From NCBI GenBank assembly GCA_019155185.1, contig CM032816.1, positions 2,519,418-2,583,417 on the forward strand: a DNA stretch of 64,000 bases, given 5' to 3'. Each line of letters opens with the position of its first letter. Positions within the stretch are counted from its first letter, which is position 1. The notes below the pieces were generated by a model. That model saw only the letters and a list, made by a program, of their open reading frames with translations. It searched no databases and was not told the origin of the DNA. Origin of the DNA: Beaufortia kweichowensis (Eukaryota; Chordata; Actinopteri; Cypriniformes; Gastromyzontidae). Position numbers and translations under genes: made by a program. Shown one piece after another: positions 43,401 through 54,250 of the stretch.

Positions 43401-43906
43401 GGTATGACGGCTCCTCTCGTTTCTCCGCCCCGCTTTCTCCCTTCCGCAAAAAGAGCGAACAAAATAAGTCAAGGTTTACAAGGTCAACCCGTCTCGTGCT
43501 AAGCAGAGGTTTTTCGCCGGCAGTATTTCGACTAAAACGTCAAGAGACAGCAGAGATAAATTTGGAAAAATGTCCCGGCGTAGGCGGCCGTACTTTACTC
43601 TCATTTCGGCGGCTTGAAATTCTCTTCGGAATGAATAAGAGAGCTTGTTATCTTATTGTCTTATAATAGCAGGCAAGCGCTGGTGCACTTCATCATGTAC
43701 TGCCCTGTTGGCTACGTAAAAGTATGTCACAAACTTTCACAGACACACACAGAGACAGAAAAAAAAGTACGGCAGATTATTATCTCCTTTTTGTGTTGTA
43801 ACTCACCCATATTTTGAAGACAGCAACAGAAAGTTGCATAGGCCAACAGAATTTGACAGATGTTACCCCAAACCTACCAAAGTTTGTAGGGCTGTACTTT
43901 TGTAGT
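40485..43906. other. Non-coding sequence with CpG-richer patches, no gene seen
   Basis: No supported exon. Patches at about 40980-41060, 41560-41650 and 43380-43620 contain noticeably more CpG than the rest of the left half (for example GAATGCGCGAGAACCTCGCG), which could mark unmethylated regulatory DNA. Short CT runs occur at about 41310 and 43210. The open frames in 43.1-43.7 kb are compositional. Confidence 0.4.
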
Positions 43907-44170
43907 TTTAAAGGAACAGTACACTAAAAATTCAAATTGTGTCATCATTTATACTTACTCTCATATTAATCATTTTCATGCAATATTTTCAGTGTTCTCA
44001 GGCTTTATTAAGTATTTATTAAGTCCAAAATTTGACAGTACATTAAAATGGTTTACGGAACATCTCTTCCACTATAGCCTTAAAACTCATGATGTGTCTA
44101 GACGCATTGCACCAGGTTTGATGGCAATAACGTCATTGGTTCTCATGCCTCTTTTGACTGATCGGGATAA
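43907..44170. mobile_element. Angel-like element fragment
   Basis: Begins TTTTAAAGGAACAGTACAC, TAAAAATTCAAATTGTGTCATC and CATTTATACTTACTCTCAT, a decayed Angel-type left end (compare TTAAAGGAATAGTTCACCC at 49230). The following TTTGACAGTACATTAAAATG to CATTGGTTCTCATGCC is a different internal module. No matching right terminus is seen. Confidence 0.45.
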
Positions 44171-46239
44171 ACATTGACATTATGTATCTTCATGTGCCAT
44201 GTACCCCAAAATGCATAAGCTTTAGGGCTATGACACAAGGCAAGATTTTTTTTAAATGTGTGCCTTAAAATGTAGGCTTGATGAAAACTTCACACCAGTA
44301 GATTTACTTACTAAACAAAATATAGATGTGTCTTCTATGGACATAAGCAATGTATTCTTTAGTCATAAAGTTATCTACTGGATTTCATAAAACTAACATT
44401 GACTTTATAACGGCTCTTAATAAATATTGACCTACATTTTAATCACATGCTAATCTTGAGCGCTGGAGAGGTGACAGTTTATGGACGGCCATGCATCATA
44501 AATTTTCCTGGTCGCATCTTTCTATCGAGTGTATCCGTTTCTCTGAGAGATATGCGATTGATTATATTCATTAAAAATATCTACACACTTTCACAGCCCA
44601 CTAAGCCAGGTTTCAGAATAAGCTGTAATTATTCTCCTATAGCCAATATTCATTTCAATGGAATAATAAACTAAATATTGTTTGGATTAAATAATTGCAC
44701 ACTTTTTGTATACTGTTTTCTGGACCAGGGATGTTTCTAAATTAGCCTCTGAATGGTTCTTAGATCTTAAAGGTTTGTAAAACCTTCTTTGTAAGATGTT
44801 TGAGAGAATTTGAGAGAAAAGCATGACTAAAAATTAAATCGGCATACAGTTTGGTTTAAAAAAGTATATATATATAAGTTGTCATAAGTTCTATATACAA
44901 CTTGTTTAGTGATTGTAAGACACAGTTTTCTGTAAAGATATATATATATATATATATATGTGAAAATATCTGTACAAATACATTTGGGAAGTGGATCTCC
45001 TGGCGGCGTCTCGTCATATTTGAGGGTCTTACTGCATAAGCACATTTTATTATGCTGTTAAATAGTCTGTTCAATGCTCTTGCCATTCACTTGGCATAAA
45101 TAGGTTACAAAAATTGTTTCCCAAACGTTAAAATTGCAGTAATCATATTCTTTTTATATTTTTAGCAGCGTTTATTCTCCATATTCAAGAATAAGTGGTT
45201 CTCTAGCCAGCTGTCTCAAAGCTCTACAGCGCTATTAAAATCGTGTTTCACCGCAACCCAGCCGTTTCCAGAGCCTGCATCCGCGTTGCCGCTGAGTATT
45301 GTTTAAAGCCATGGGGTATTGTGGAATAGAATGAGGTCGACCAATCTTTTCAAAACTAATTATAATGTTTAAAAACTAAACACCAGAAGCAATATTGGGC
45401 CAATAAAACAGAATTAAAAGCTCATTTCTGCGGGGTAATTGCACCACACAGCACTGATATTAAACACCTGGCGTGTGGTACGGCTTTCCAGTTTGTCTGA
45501 ACTGTTCGCAGATGTGCCGACTGTCCCGGAGCGTGTTGGAATCTGAGCTAACTCAGAGGTCAGGCCTGCAGTCACAGACCGTCAGCTGTAATGATGGCTT
45601 TGTGACAGGACGTGATGTCATAATGCCTTTCTTCCTCTATCTAAACAGGCGAGAGTGATGCGTATTGAGAGTGTCATTGTAAATGGGGGTAGATTAAGCG
45701 GATACATTGTGAAAGGCTTTCGGTTACAGCCGGGGCTGTACATACAGGAAGTGATACAGACATATAGTGGGGGTCAATGGAAGATCCGTTTACCTCTGAA
45801 AGTCACCTTTTGTCTTGCATCACTGGCGTGTCCTAGACGGGACCATATAATGCTTACCAGGATATTAGTAACACCGGAGTTCTTTATATTACAGCTTTTT
45901 ACCTCGGATGTCCGGTTATATGTGACTTCTCGTTGTATATATGTTCTACATAGCAGGTCTGCGACTAGACAGCCATGTGAGGTGAGATACGGCTCAGAAA
46001 AAGGAAGTGGTTTTACCAGGATACAGTGATTGATGCGATCGGATATTAATATCATGGTATTATGATACAGAACATGGTACTGAATGATATTTACATGATA
46101 CTCCTGCATAAAGAATCGTACATGTTCATAGTACCACGGTTATGTTTGGTAGCGATATAGCGTATAAAGATGATTTAAGGTATGCTCGGGGAAATAGAGC
46201 TGTATTGTGCACTGAAGTGAGTTAGTGTGTATAAATTGT
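44171..46239. other. Non-coding sequence with an (AT)11 tract, no gene seen
   Basis: An alternating AT run is at 44938-44959. 45420-45620 is GC-balanced, with GGGTAATTGCACCAC and CACCTGGCGTGTGG, and may be regulatory. The open frames at 45.65-46.1 kb on both strands have no recognisable family and no splice support. Confidence 0.45.
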
Positions 46240-46345
46240 TGTTTCCAAGATCAAGGCCGGCCTTTGAAAAACGGCCCACTGTCTCCCGGCCGGCGAGCTG
46301 AAAGAGAAAGCATTGATTAACTATCAAATGATTCCAATACAATGA
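46240..46345. promoter_or_regulatory. Enhancer-like block (weak)
   Basis: Contains CCAAGATCAAGGCCGGCC, then GCATTGATTAACTATCAAATG and AATGATCAATAAG, a GC-rich part beside clustered TGATTAA/GATCAAT sites. Repeat-free. Confidence 0.22.
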
Positions 46346-46817
46346 TCAATAAGACTCCGTAGAAGAAACGAGAAAAACATCCACTCATGAATCTTCCCAT
46401 GCCTCGCACACAAAAGCTGCGGACATGCACAGATATAGAAGCGGTGAGAACTGTTTTGCCATTTCTTTTACAATACTGCATCTCAGACTTACTCGGGGTT
46501 CGTGTGAAGAAAGCACGGATTAGATAAGTAAGAGTTTAAAAGGGTCTGCATGATCCCTGTCTGTGGGTTAGATGAGATGTTTTTAGGTTGAACTATACTT
46601 ACCCTGACCAGCTCGGCTTGACCTCCTCAGACATCCTCCATTTGTGGATATTGCCGGACTAAATGTCCAGGCCTGGATTTGAAAAAAAGGATGCTAACTT
46701 TAGATGTCCAGTAGTGTTGATCTGTTTGTGATGGAATTGAATGGATTTTTAAGAGATTTATTCAATGATGATTCACTCATACTGTAACACATGAATGACA
46801 CTCATTTGACTCAATTT

Positions 46818-47038
46818 ACTAACATAATCTTTTTCTTTTTTTTCCTGACTTTTTATCATTTTTTAGACAGGAAAGTGTAGAGAGACAGGAAGTGAATTGG
46901 GAGGGGAGAGGAGGGTAGCGGGCTTGGAAAGGACGCCAGAGCCGGGATTCGAACTCTCGTCGCCATGCGCAGTTGCGCTGTATATGTGTCTGGGGTGCTG
47001 TCCACGCAGCCACAGGCTCCGACACTAACATAATCTTT
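46818..47038 (-). mobile_element. tRNA-derived SINE with perfect 15-bp target-site duplication
   Basis: On the minus strand the element starts at 47023 with GTGTCGGAGCCTGTGGCTGC, where TGGCTGCGTGG fits a pol III A box, and has a textbook B box GAGTTCGAATCCCGGC at about 46941-46956. It continues through a CCTCCTCTCCCCTCCC body and ends in an A-rich tail (AAAAAAAAGAAAAAG) near 46833. The flanking direct repeats ACTAACATAATCTTT at 46818-46832 and 47024-47038 are identical, the signature of LINE-mediated insertion. Body about 191 bp; identical duplications argue for a fairly recent insertion. Confidence 0.9.
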
Positions 47039-47280
47039 GAAGGGTCACTGAATAATAATAATTTTTCATTAATAATAATGTAGTTAAATAGTTGTTAATT
47101 AAATTATAATGTATTGTAATATATTAAGTATAATGTACAAAATTGTAACTTAAAAAAACTAAATCTGCCTGATAAGCTTCTTTGTGAATATGAATGTTGA
47201 CTGGTTTAGTAGACAGGAAGTGATACAATTCTGGAGGCAAACATGTTGTTTTTGGTTTGTATGTGAATCAATGCCTTAAG

Positions 47281-47475
47281 CAGTCTGAGAACAATAGGGC
47301 AATTTGCATCCAGGCACAGCTGAGCATTTACTCCTCCTGCTGGGCAGGCAAAAACGGTTTAACAGGCAAACACAGCCACCCAGACTTCTCTGAAGGACGA
47401 GAGGATGGAGAGCCAAAAGTTTCCCAGAAGCCCTTGGGGCAGAAAGCTCAGATGGCATGTCACTTGTGGCACTTG
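47281..47475. promoter_or_regulatory. Candidate enhancer with adjacent SOX and octamer sites
   Basis: AACAATAG (SOX-type, 47290-47297) is followed four bases later by a perfect octamer ATTTGCAT (47302-47309), then an E-box/AP-4-like CACAGCTGAGC. The rest is repeat-free and GC-balanced (CAGGCAAAAACGGTTTAACA, GCCCTTGGGGCAG). The close SOX-POU pair is the notable feature. Evidence is motif-based only. Confidence 0.38.
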
Positions 47476-49229
47476 TTATTGTTGGCTTTTGTTTGTTCTC
47501 TGTGCATTTAAGAAGTATTTAAAAGTGGTTTTCGTCCTGTTTGTAGGTCAAGTGGTTGTCAGCAAATGTTTAAGGGTCTAGAAGTGGCTGTGGTTTGATA
47601 ACTGCTACAGAGAATTCAGAGTTGCTGCTGTAACCCTAATGGGAGAAATGATGGTGGAAGGCAGCAAACATGGAGTTTTTATAGATAGATAGAAAATATA
47701 TATGTATCCAACCTTTTTTGTAGAATATCCATTTTTGCTCACTTTCTTCAACTGTATTATAATTTAATTCTGATATCTGATATTAAATATACAGTATAGT
47801 AAATAGTGAGTCTACACACATTTATGCTTTTCTTTATACAGTAAATCACAGAGACTGCCATGTCAATTATTTAAATTATTTTTTAATGTAAAGTATTGTG
47901 ATATAATCTTGTATAATTTGTGACACAATTTTTTTTGTTCTATACGTTAATCTTTCTGTCGGGCAGTTCAGGTACGATATGGCCAGAATTATATTCATAT
48001 ATAATATTTAGGCAAATATATGATTGTATCTAGATATAGCTCCAGACAGTATTGCATATGTTGTATATTGTTAATGAAAAAAAAAGCATTCCGACAATCC
48101 AAAACCATCAGAATTTAATGTGATTTCAGCTCTGTTCACATTACAAACAACTAAACAGATTTTTCCTCCTAAATCCATAAAGCAACAGCGGCTTGTTGAG
48201 TCTACAGCATGTGCGAGCGGAGGCTTTTGCTATCTGTGTTCAGCCATTTGCAAACAATACAGCGTGTGACACCTGGCTGGCCCAGAAACACTTCATCTGC
48301 GTTCCCACTTTATCTTCTGTTATCCAAGATCGGGACGGTCCCGCCGGTTCCCACACACACACACGGTTTAGTGGCACTTCAGGTTTACATGCTTCACATC
48401 ATTAGCTATCCTCCCTCAATATCAGACAAATAACAACCAGTCCCTGCTCTTCCTCCAGCGAACTCTCTTTCTCTCCCTCGATCAGGGGCCCATTCATTAC
48501 GCTGTGACACTTTTACTGCCGCTACCTCTCCCAGACCGCTCTGCCTCTCTGGAGAGAACCAATAGAACAAGAAAGAGAGCGCGAACGGGGAAGAGATGGA
48601 GTGGAACCAGAAATAGAGAGGCGTCCCACCTCTAATCCCACACACGCTTAGAAAATACAGAAGGAATAACTTGTTTGCGTACCGTCGCGTGGTGTGAGAC
48701 AACCTCTTGTCTCTGGGCTTGCTCGTATGAGGGATTTTGAGAACACCTTGTGTGTCTGCTGTTGGTATCATACAGATAATCACGTGTACAGTTTCTGCAT
48801 TGCATCATGGTCTTCTCATACAGTTTGTGTGTGTGCGTGTGGGAGCAAACAAAGATAGGCCACCTGCGCTGAGAAGGGTACACCATCTACACGCACATTA
48901 CACAACTCTATTTGCGCAGGAGAGTATGTACTCTGATTTGAAGAACTGGTTGTGTAACACTCACATATGCAACGCTCACATGGCGGAAATAGATTTAAAG
49001 CTGCAATCTGTAACCGTTGTCTCTTTATCGCCATCTATGTTGCAATGTAAAATTGTAGGTTACTTTACATGTGTACTGTAGAATGACCAGTTAATATTAT
49101 AAATTATTATTATAAGCGTACTGTTGTGAATCAAGGTAATGTAAGGAGACAGTTTTTAAAATTTTATTTTCATGTAGTTGCACAGTTACTATTTGAACTA
49201 AATGAACCAAAAAGTCACATATTGTAGTT
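47476..49229. other. Non-coding sequence, no gene seen
   Basis: AT-rich to about 48.1 kb, then more balanced from 48.2 to 49.0 kb. The open frames on both strands at 48.4-49.1 kb overlap one another and show no family motif or splice support. Confidence 0.45.
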
Positions 49230-49520
49230 TTAAAGGAATAGTTCACCCAAAAATAAAAATTATGTCTTAATTGTTTGACCCTGTATATGATTCTTTTTTT
49301 GTGGAACACAAAAGAAGATATTTTACAAAACGCTGGTTACCGGCACCCATTGACTTCCATTGTACCTTGTGTTCATACTATGAAAGTGAATGGGTGCCGA
49401 TAACCAGCGGTTTGCAAAATATCTTCGTCTGTTGAAGCAAGAAAGTCATCCAGCTTTGACATGACATGAGGGTGAGAAAATAATAAAATAATTTTTATTT
49501 TTGGGTGAACTATCAAGTAA
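49230..49520. mobile_element. Angel-type palindromic element with 26-bp perfect terminal inverted repeats
   Basis: Bases 49238-49263 (ATAGTTCACCCAAAAATAAA, continuing AATTAT) are exactly inverted at 49488-49513. The left edge reads TTAAAGGA outside this, and the right edge is slightly decayed. The interior is also palindromic: CTGGTTACCGGCACCCATTG is inverted near GGGTGCCGATAACCAGCG, and AAAGAAGATATTTTACAAAA pairs with TTGCAAAATATCTTCG. The whole element can fold into one long hairpin, as described for Angel elements of zebrafish and other teleosts. It has no coding capacity. Confidence 0.85.
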
Positions 49521-50350
49521 CCAGCAACGCTATGTTCACATTTTGTCCGTGACTCATGTAGCCATTTATCAAAAAGCACTTGTAATAAAGTGTAAGCATG
49601 CTAGAGTCAGTTCTTGCCCGCTGGCCCGAGTTATTGATTCCATTGGCCGCACAAGCGTGAAAGGGCGGGACGTGTCTCTTTTATGATTGGTTTCTTGATG
49701 TGTCAGTTACTCCGCTAGAGCGAGTAATGCGTGTGACAGGCGGTTTGTTTATGGAGTTGTTCCGGGTCATGGTCAAAGCGTTGCTAAACACACAGGATAG
49801 GAAGGGTTCAGCTCGTGTCACTCCTGGGAAACTCACTCACTCCTGACTGAAGAGACTTTCTTGCTTTTTTGTTTTACAAAAAAGATAGAAAACCTAGAAC
49901 TACAGACATAACTGCAAGGTTAATACAATATTACCTCTGTACTTTGTAAAGATATATTTGCTCTTTTAATACATAATTTCATAGAAAATACTGGATTATT
50001 TTATTTGCGGTGTACTACTTACCCAACCCTAAATTATTCAAAGAAATTTTGTTTTTTGTTTTTACCTACATATGTTTAAAAACATGGGTAAAAAGATAAA
50101 AAATACTGCTTTGAAAAATACATAGAATTAAGAAAGCCTTCATCTGACTATTGTATGATATCCAACAATCCAATGTGTGTGGTTTAGTGAATGAAGAAAA
50201 AATGTGTTTGATGAAATGGGTTAAAGAGAATATTTATTATAACATGTAGGTTATTAATCAGTATCTTCAAACCATGTCTGAAACCTGTTTTATAAGGACA
50301 AAACCTCTGTTGATTTTATTTAATCTTTCTTTATTTCTCTTTACAGACAG
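49521..50350. other. Non-coding sequence leading to the putative maf tail exon
   Basis: No repeat or exon recognised. The last 40 bases form the pyrimidine-rich acceptor region for the exon at 50351. Directly upstream, plausible branch-point-like sequence (TTTAATC) is present. Confidence 0.5.
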
Positions 50351-50435
50351 TGTTACACTGGAACGCTTCTGGCTTAGGGTGACCCACGGCTCCAAGACTG
50401 CCACAAAGCACAACCTCTCCAAAACCAACCCCTGA
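50351..50435 (+). CDS. maf: Putative alternative terminal exon of maf (long-isoform tail), partial gene
   Basis: A pyrimidine-rich run (TTTCTTTATTTCTCTTTACAG) leads to two tandem acceptors, ending at 50346 and 50350. From 50351 the sequence has one completing base, then 27 codons beginning VTLERFWLRV, containing THGSKTATKHN and ending SKTNP, then TGA at 50433-50435. The other two frames stop within about 40 bases. In mammals MAF converges on WWOX, and its long isoform arises by splicing out of AT|GTGA at the short-form stop, adding a tail of about 30 residues. Joining AT to the T at 50351 gives Ile followed by this frame, matching the phase of that splice; as I recall, the mammalian tail also begins with Ile, has an FW pair and ends in basic residues. 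The bZIP-encoding main exon is not in the window, so the intron would exceed 50 kb, which is long for this gene. The alternative is the last exon of an unrelated gene or a lncRNA. Confidence 0.45.
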
Positions 50436-51371
50436 CGATGACGACGATTAGAAGAAAACAACATGGAGGATTGAGAGAAATAGGAAACCCTTTATGAACC
50501 TGAGTGCCATTCCTTAGCCTTACCCACAATCCCCTACACCCTGATTTACTGTCACACCAACAACGAAAAACCCAATTAGAAATCCCCGCATGATGCAAAA
50601 ACATACGATACATGGAATTTATAAAGGAACGTCCATCAGATATTTTCAGACATTAAGGACTCAAACACTTTCTCCGACGGCCCTCCGGTTCTCCAAGCAG
50701 ATGCTGTTTTATCGCGCTTAAGTCCAGCATTTTGTAAAAGTTAGAATATGGTTTGGAGGCTCCATCAGAAAAGACGACGGATACTTTCAGAACAGCATCT
50801 CGTGTATATTGTGTACAGGATATCAATACTGGATTATTCTTAGAAATGTGAAGATGCCATGTTTGTAAATAGTTCACAGATTGTACATTTCCTGCATCAT
50901 GTCTTTGTAGGTTACGCCCCTTATGACATTTATTCCACATTTTTATCTGTACAGACGTAAGGGTGACATTGATCTCCAAACAAAAGAGTATTTGTATGCT
51001 GTAAACACGTTCTTCATTTAAACATCGGTAAATAGAGTTCCCCTTTATAGACAACTGAAACTTTAGTGCTTGTTAAGGAGACATTTATAGAGTGATCTAG
51101 ACCTAGTTAAAACCCTAACGCACGATTGAGTGATTACACCATTGAGATGAGACAAAAACACAATTGAATTGAAGCTCCACATCTCTTTATCTGCTGTAGA
51201 AGCCCCAGCCGCGCGCTTCTAGTTTCTGATTCCCAGATAACTTCTATCTTCGATTGCCAATGTCCTTGTACAGTTCGGAATTGCATCTTTTTTGCCCCTT
51301 CAACCAGATTATTGTACGCTTGCATCCTCTACACAGCGGTGATGTTCACACAGCTGACCCCAGTGGAAGGG
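50436..51371. other. Convergent 3'-UTR zone between the putative maf tail exon and wwox
   Basis: This roughly 940-base stretch separates two convergent stop codons and has no credible reading frame. For wwox (minus strand), a canonical AATAAA is read at 50934-50929, about 440 bases past the stop; two more lie at 50335-50330 and 50320-50315. For the plus-strand gene I see no AATAAA before 51731. The UTR assignment on each strand is inference, but the base composition and absence of recognisable repeats fit exonic UTR on at least one strand. Confidence 0.5.
50929..50934 (-). other. Candidate wwox polyadenylation signal (AATAAA on minus strand)
   Basis: TTTATT on the plus strand reads AATAAA on the minus strand. 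It is the first canonical signal downstream of the wwox stop and would give a 3' UTR of roughly 450-470 bases. No strong GT-rich downstream element is obvious, so use of this signal is uncertain. Confidence 0.35.
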
Positions 51372-51563
51372 TCAGAGCACCTGAGGCAGCGTGGATCGCT
51401 CCTGGATAAGCCTCTCGCTGAGTTCCCACAGGCTGAGGGCGGCAGTCGGGTCCTGGGCCTGCGGGGAGGGCAGACAGCGGAAGCAGTTGTTAAAGTACAT
51501 CCCTCCAAGACCCTCCAGCTCCGGAGCCACGGCGCAGTAGACCGTAGTGGCCGCTCCCTGTTG
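51372..51563 (-). CDS. wwox: wwox terminal coding exon (partial gene, C-terminal 63 residues)
   Basis: WWOX is a tumour-suppressor-type protein with two N-terminal WW domains, which bind PPxY motifs, and a short-chain dehydrogenase/reductase domain. This exon encodes only its extreme C-terminus. Read on the minus strand it opens with QQGAATTVYC, continues with PELEGLGGMYFNNC and then LWELSERLIQER, and ends QVL before a TGA at 51374-51372. These blocks match the vertebrate WWOX C-terminus as I know it, including the Cys-rich NNCFRC segment. The exon is preceded by a pyrimidine-rich tract and the acceptor TTTCCGCAG, so it probably starts at 51563 in phase 0. A second AG six bases further in (after CAACAG) could give a two-residue shorter form. 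The 64 codons including stop are intact. The other wwox exons lie beyond the right edge. The plus-strand reading frame over the same bases is a shadow. Confidence 0.96.
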   Translation of the reverse strand, partial: QQGAATTVYCAVAPELEGLGGMYFNNCFRCLPSPQAQDPTAALSLWELSERLIQERSTLPQVL

Positions 51564-51730
51564 CTGCGGAAACACAAAAAGGACAAAATCAGAATACACA
51601 GGCGAAAGTGGATTTTAAGACTGATGTTCTTGTATGGAGAAATGACAGCCAAGAGAATTGTGAAGGACACTCTTTGGGGTCGGGGGAAATACCAAAGACT
51701 AATAACACCAATGTGTAGTACTTAAGAGTC

Positions 51731-51736
51731 AATAAA
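51731..51736 (+). other. Candidate plus-strand polyadenylation signal inside the wwox last intron
   Basis: This is the first canonical AATAAA downstream of the plus-strand stop at 50435. It is followed within about 30 bases by a T/GT-rich run (TTTTGTTGATCTTG), the usual arrangement for cleavage and polyadenylation. If used, the plus-strand 3' UTR would be about 1.3 kb and would run antisense across the whole wwox terminal exon. Confidence 0.3.
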
Positions 51737-54250
51737 ACAACCTGAGACTATTTTGTTGATCTTGACCTGTTTCACGGTCTTTCAAAAGACTGGAACAATG
51801 GAACGGCGTTGACGTGTTACTTGTACGTCAGACCCTTGGCTGTCAACAATCTGCATGCTGTCATATAGGTACCTGCCAAATATTAGTCTAGGAACCACCA
51901 AGATGAGCTGGTTTACGGTGGAAGTGTCTTTTTTCTCTGGCAAGTTCTATAAAAGCATCTAAGGTGGACTCAAAGCTCACTGTCTAATGCTGTATCTTCT
52001 CATGGGTTCGGCAGAAAAATCAAGCGACAAACGGCAACAATAGCAATGACACGCACTTGATGTTTTCTGCGCAATAAGTAGGAAAAACAGGATATAATAT
52101 CTCAGAAGCTGAAACTGAGAAGTATTAAATTGGCGGGTTTATTGTATATCTCTTGTACGCCTGCCAAGAAACAGACAATGGCAAACACGCGCGCGCACTC
52201 ACAAAAACAGTATAGTTGTAGATACTGTACATAGCAGAAAGGATGTGCTTTAGGGAAGTCTTGTAAAGACATCTGTGGGGCAACCTGCCAAAACTGTCCA
52301 TTCATCTCATGTCAAAGGGATTTCTGGATGTCAATGGGGACTTTCTGTCATTGCTGCAGAAGGCGTCTGCACGTACACACACACAAACACGATCACGGGT
52401 AGAATCTAAATCTTAAAAAGAGAGAAAGATCCAGTGCAAAGATTTTATTTCATTTTCCTGTCCTTTGTAACACACACATATGAAAAGGGTCGTTTGCGCT
52501 GAATGATAAAGACCATTGGCAATTCAACAAAGTTGGGTAAAGTTTGGCCACCAATGGGAATACACACAGTAAAACTCAATGAGTACGGCTTAATGGTTGT
52601 CAGAAGATCCAGAAACTAATATATCGTTTAAACAAGGTATGTCAGCTAAAGATGTCTCTGCATGTTATAATGGCAAAAGATCAACTGGGATTTTACATTA
52701 ATCATAGCTAACTTTAAAATGATAGTGTTGTCATAATGTTTAAAGTCACTACCAATTTTTAGTGTAGCTCTTTGTATCATTTTTGCCCCATGCTTGATTG
52801 TTTACACAAAAACAAACGACATGTCTTTGCAGAAGCTCCGGCACTTTTCTGCATGGTCAATCACTAGATAATTGTCGGGGACGGTTGGCTAGCCCCGGGT
52901 GTGTTAACCGTCTCGAGTAAAGAGGAATTAAGATACTGGGGAAAAGAAAAACATGTCAGACAGAATTAGAGGCGACGCACAGTTCAAATGTTCGCAGGCT
53001 CGTCTTTCATGTCCCCTCTCACAGAAGAAACCGCCCTGCGCTACTTCACACGCGACTCCTGCAGGAAGTTAACTTCTGTGAGATGCACATGAAATGGACG
53101 CCGAGCTTTATCTTCAAAAAGTGCAGGAGCGTCTCAGATCTGAAAAAAGCCCAGGCCAACGCTTAGGAGATCGCCTGGCAGGCATTTACAGGGAGACGCA
53201 CCGATGGCCAACTCTTTAAACGGCCGCAAATACGCACAGACGCGCAACAGTACAAAGACTTCAGCTCATTTAAAGAGCCAAATCAACAGCTGTAGCTCAA
53301 GCTGGCAAAAACTGTGACAGAACGCTTGTTAGAAACACACACACACATAAGCATTTGGGAAGAAAGCCAAGGCTGTATTCGGAAATTCAGTGAACAAACT
53401 TCTCTCATCCCCATTTAACTGTAGTTTGTGTGTTATTCTGTATCTGTGTGTGAATGTGTCGGACGAACGCTTTTGAAGTACACAGATGCTGCATGTTGCT
53501 TTGGTTAGCGCCGCAATAAACATGACATCAAAGGGATGGATCTTTCTGGAGTCTTACCTGCTTTTGCGGTGATAAGTTAATACATTTTTGAAGCCGGGGA
53601 CATGAAAGGACAGAAAATGTCACTCAACCCCTCTAGCAAACCCGACGCAGTCAGTCAATATGCAAAGATGCACTTTATGGATTCACAGCTCTTGTAATTA
53701 CAGTTAATGTTGTCATATGCACAAAAAAGGTGTTCGCACTCTCTTAAATGAAGCTGTGTGAAATCATTTTTCAGGTTAGTAATGAGGAGCTCAAATGGGA
53801 ATCAGCTAGACATTGAGCAAATTGTCCAAAATGCCTCTTAGCTTTCCATTAGCCCATTAGGTTTAACAAATGTGCTCGGAAATCCAAAACCACAATAAAA
53901 ATTAGGAATGATAGAAGTGGTCTGCAGTATTGATTTACATAATGTCCCAATATTTTATAAATTTATGGTCTTTGTGCCCAGAATTCTTTTATGTCAACCT
54001 GACACATCTACATCATCAGATGCAAACTATCCTAGTCTTTATTCAGGTTTTAGTGAAATTTAACCTTCAGGACTTTTTATTACTTTTAAATAATAGAACA
54101 CAGAAATTATTGGGGACGTCAACAGAAGATGAGAACTGAACTAACAACAAAATACATTTCAACCCTACAGTTTTAAAGAAACATTTAAATCTACTCAAAA
54201 AGTGATGCTGGTTTCCAATAATGATCACTATGATGATCTAGTTGTTGACT

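Noticed and set aside
45655..46109. Open frames of 124 and 111 codons on opposite strands.
   Set aside because: They overlap each other, have no recognisable domain and lack plausible splice sites.
46905..47023. Functional tRNA gene suggested by the perfect B box.
   Set aside because: The cloverleaf stems do not form convincingly, and the unit has a body, an A-rich tail and target-site duplications, so it is a SINE.
51329..51670. 113-codon minus-strand frame overlapping the wwox exon in another frame.
   Set aside because: Shadow frame. The adjacent minus frame carries the conserved WWOX residues and the correct stop.
51312..51725. 137-codon plus-strand open frame.
   Set aside because: It lies antisense over the wwox terminal exon, whose minus-strand frame is clearly the coding one. 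The plus frame matches nothing recognisable.
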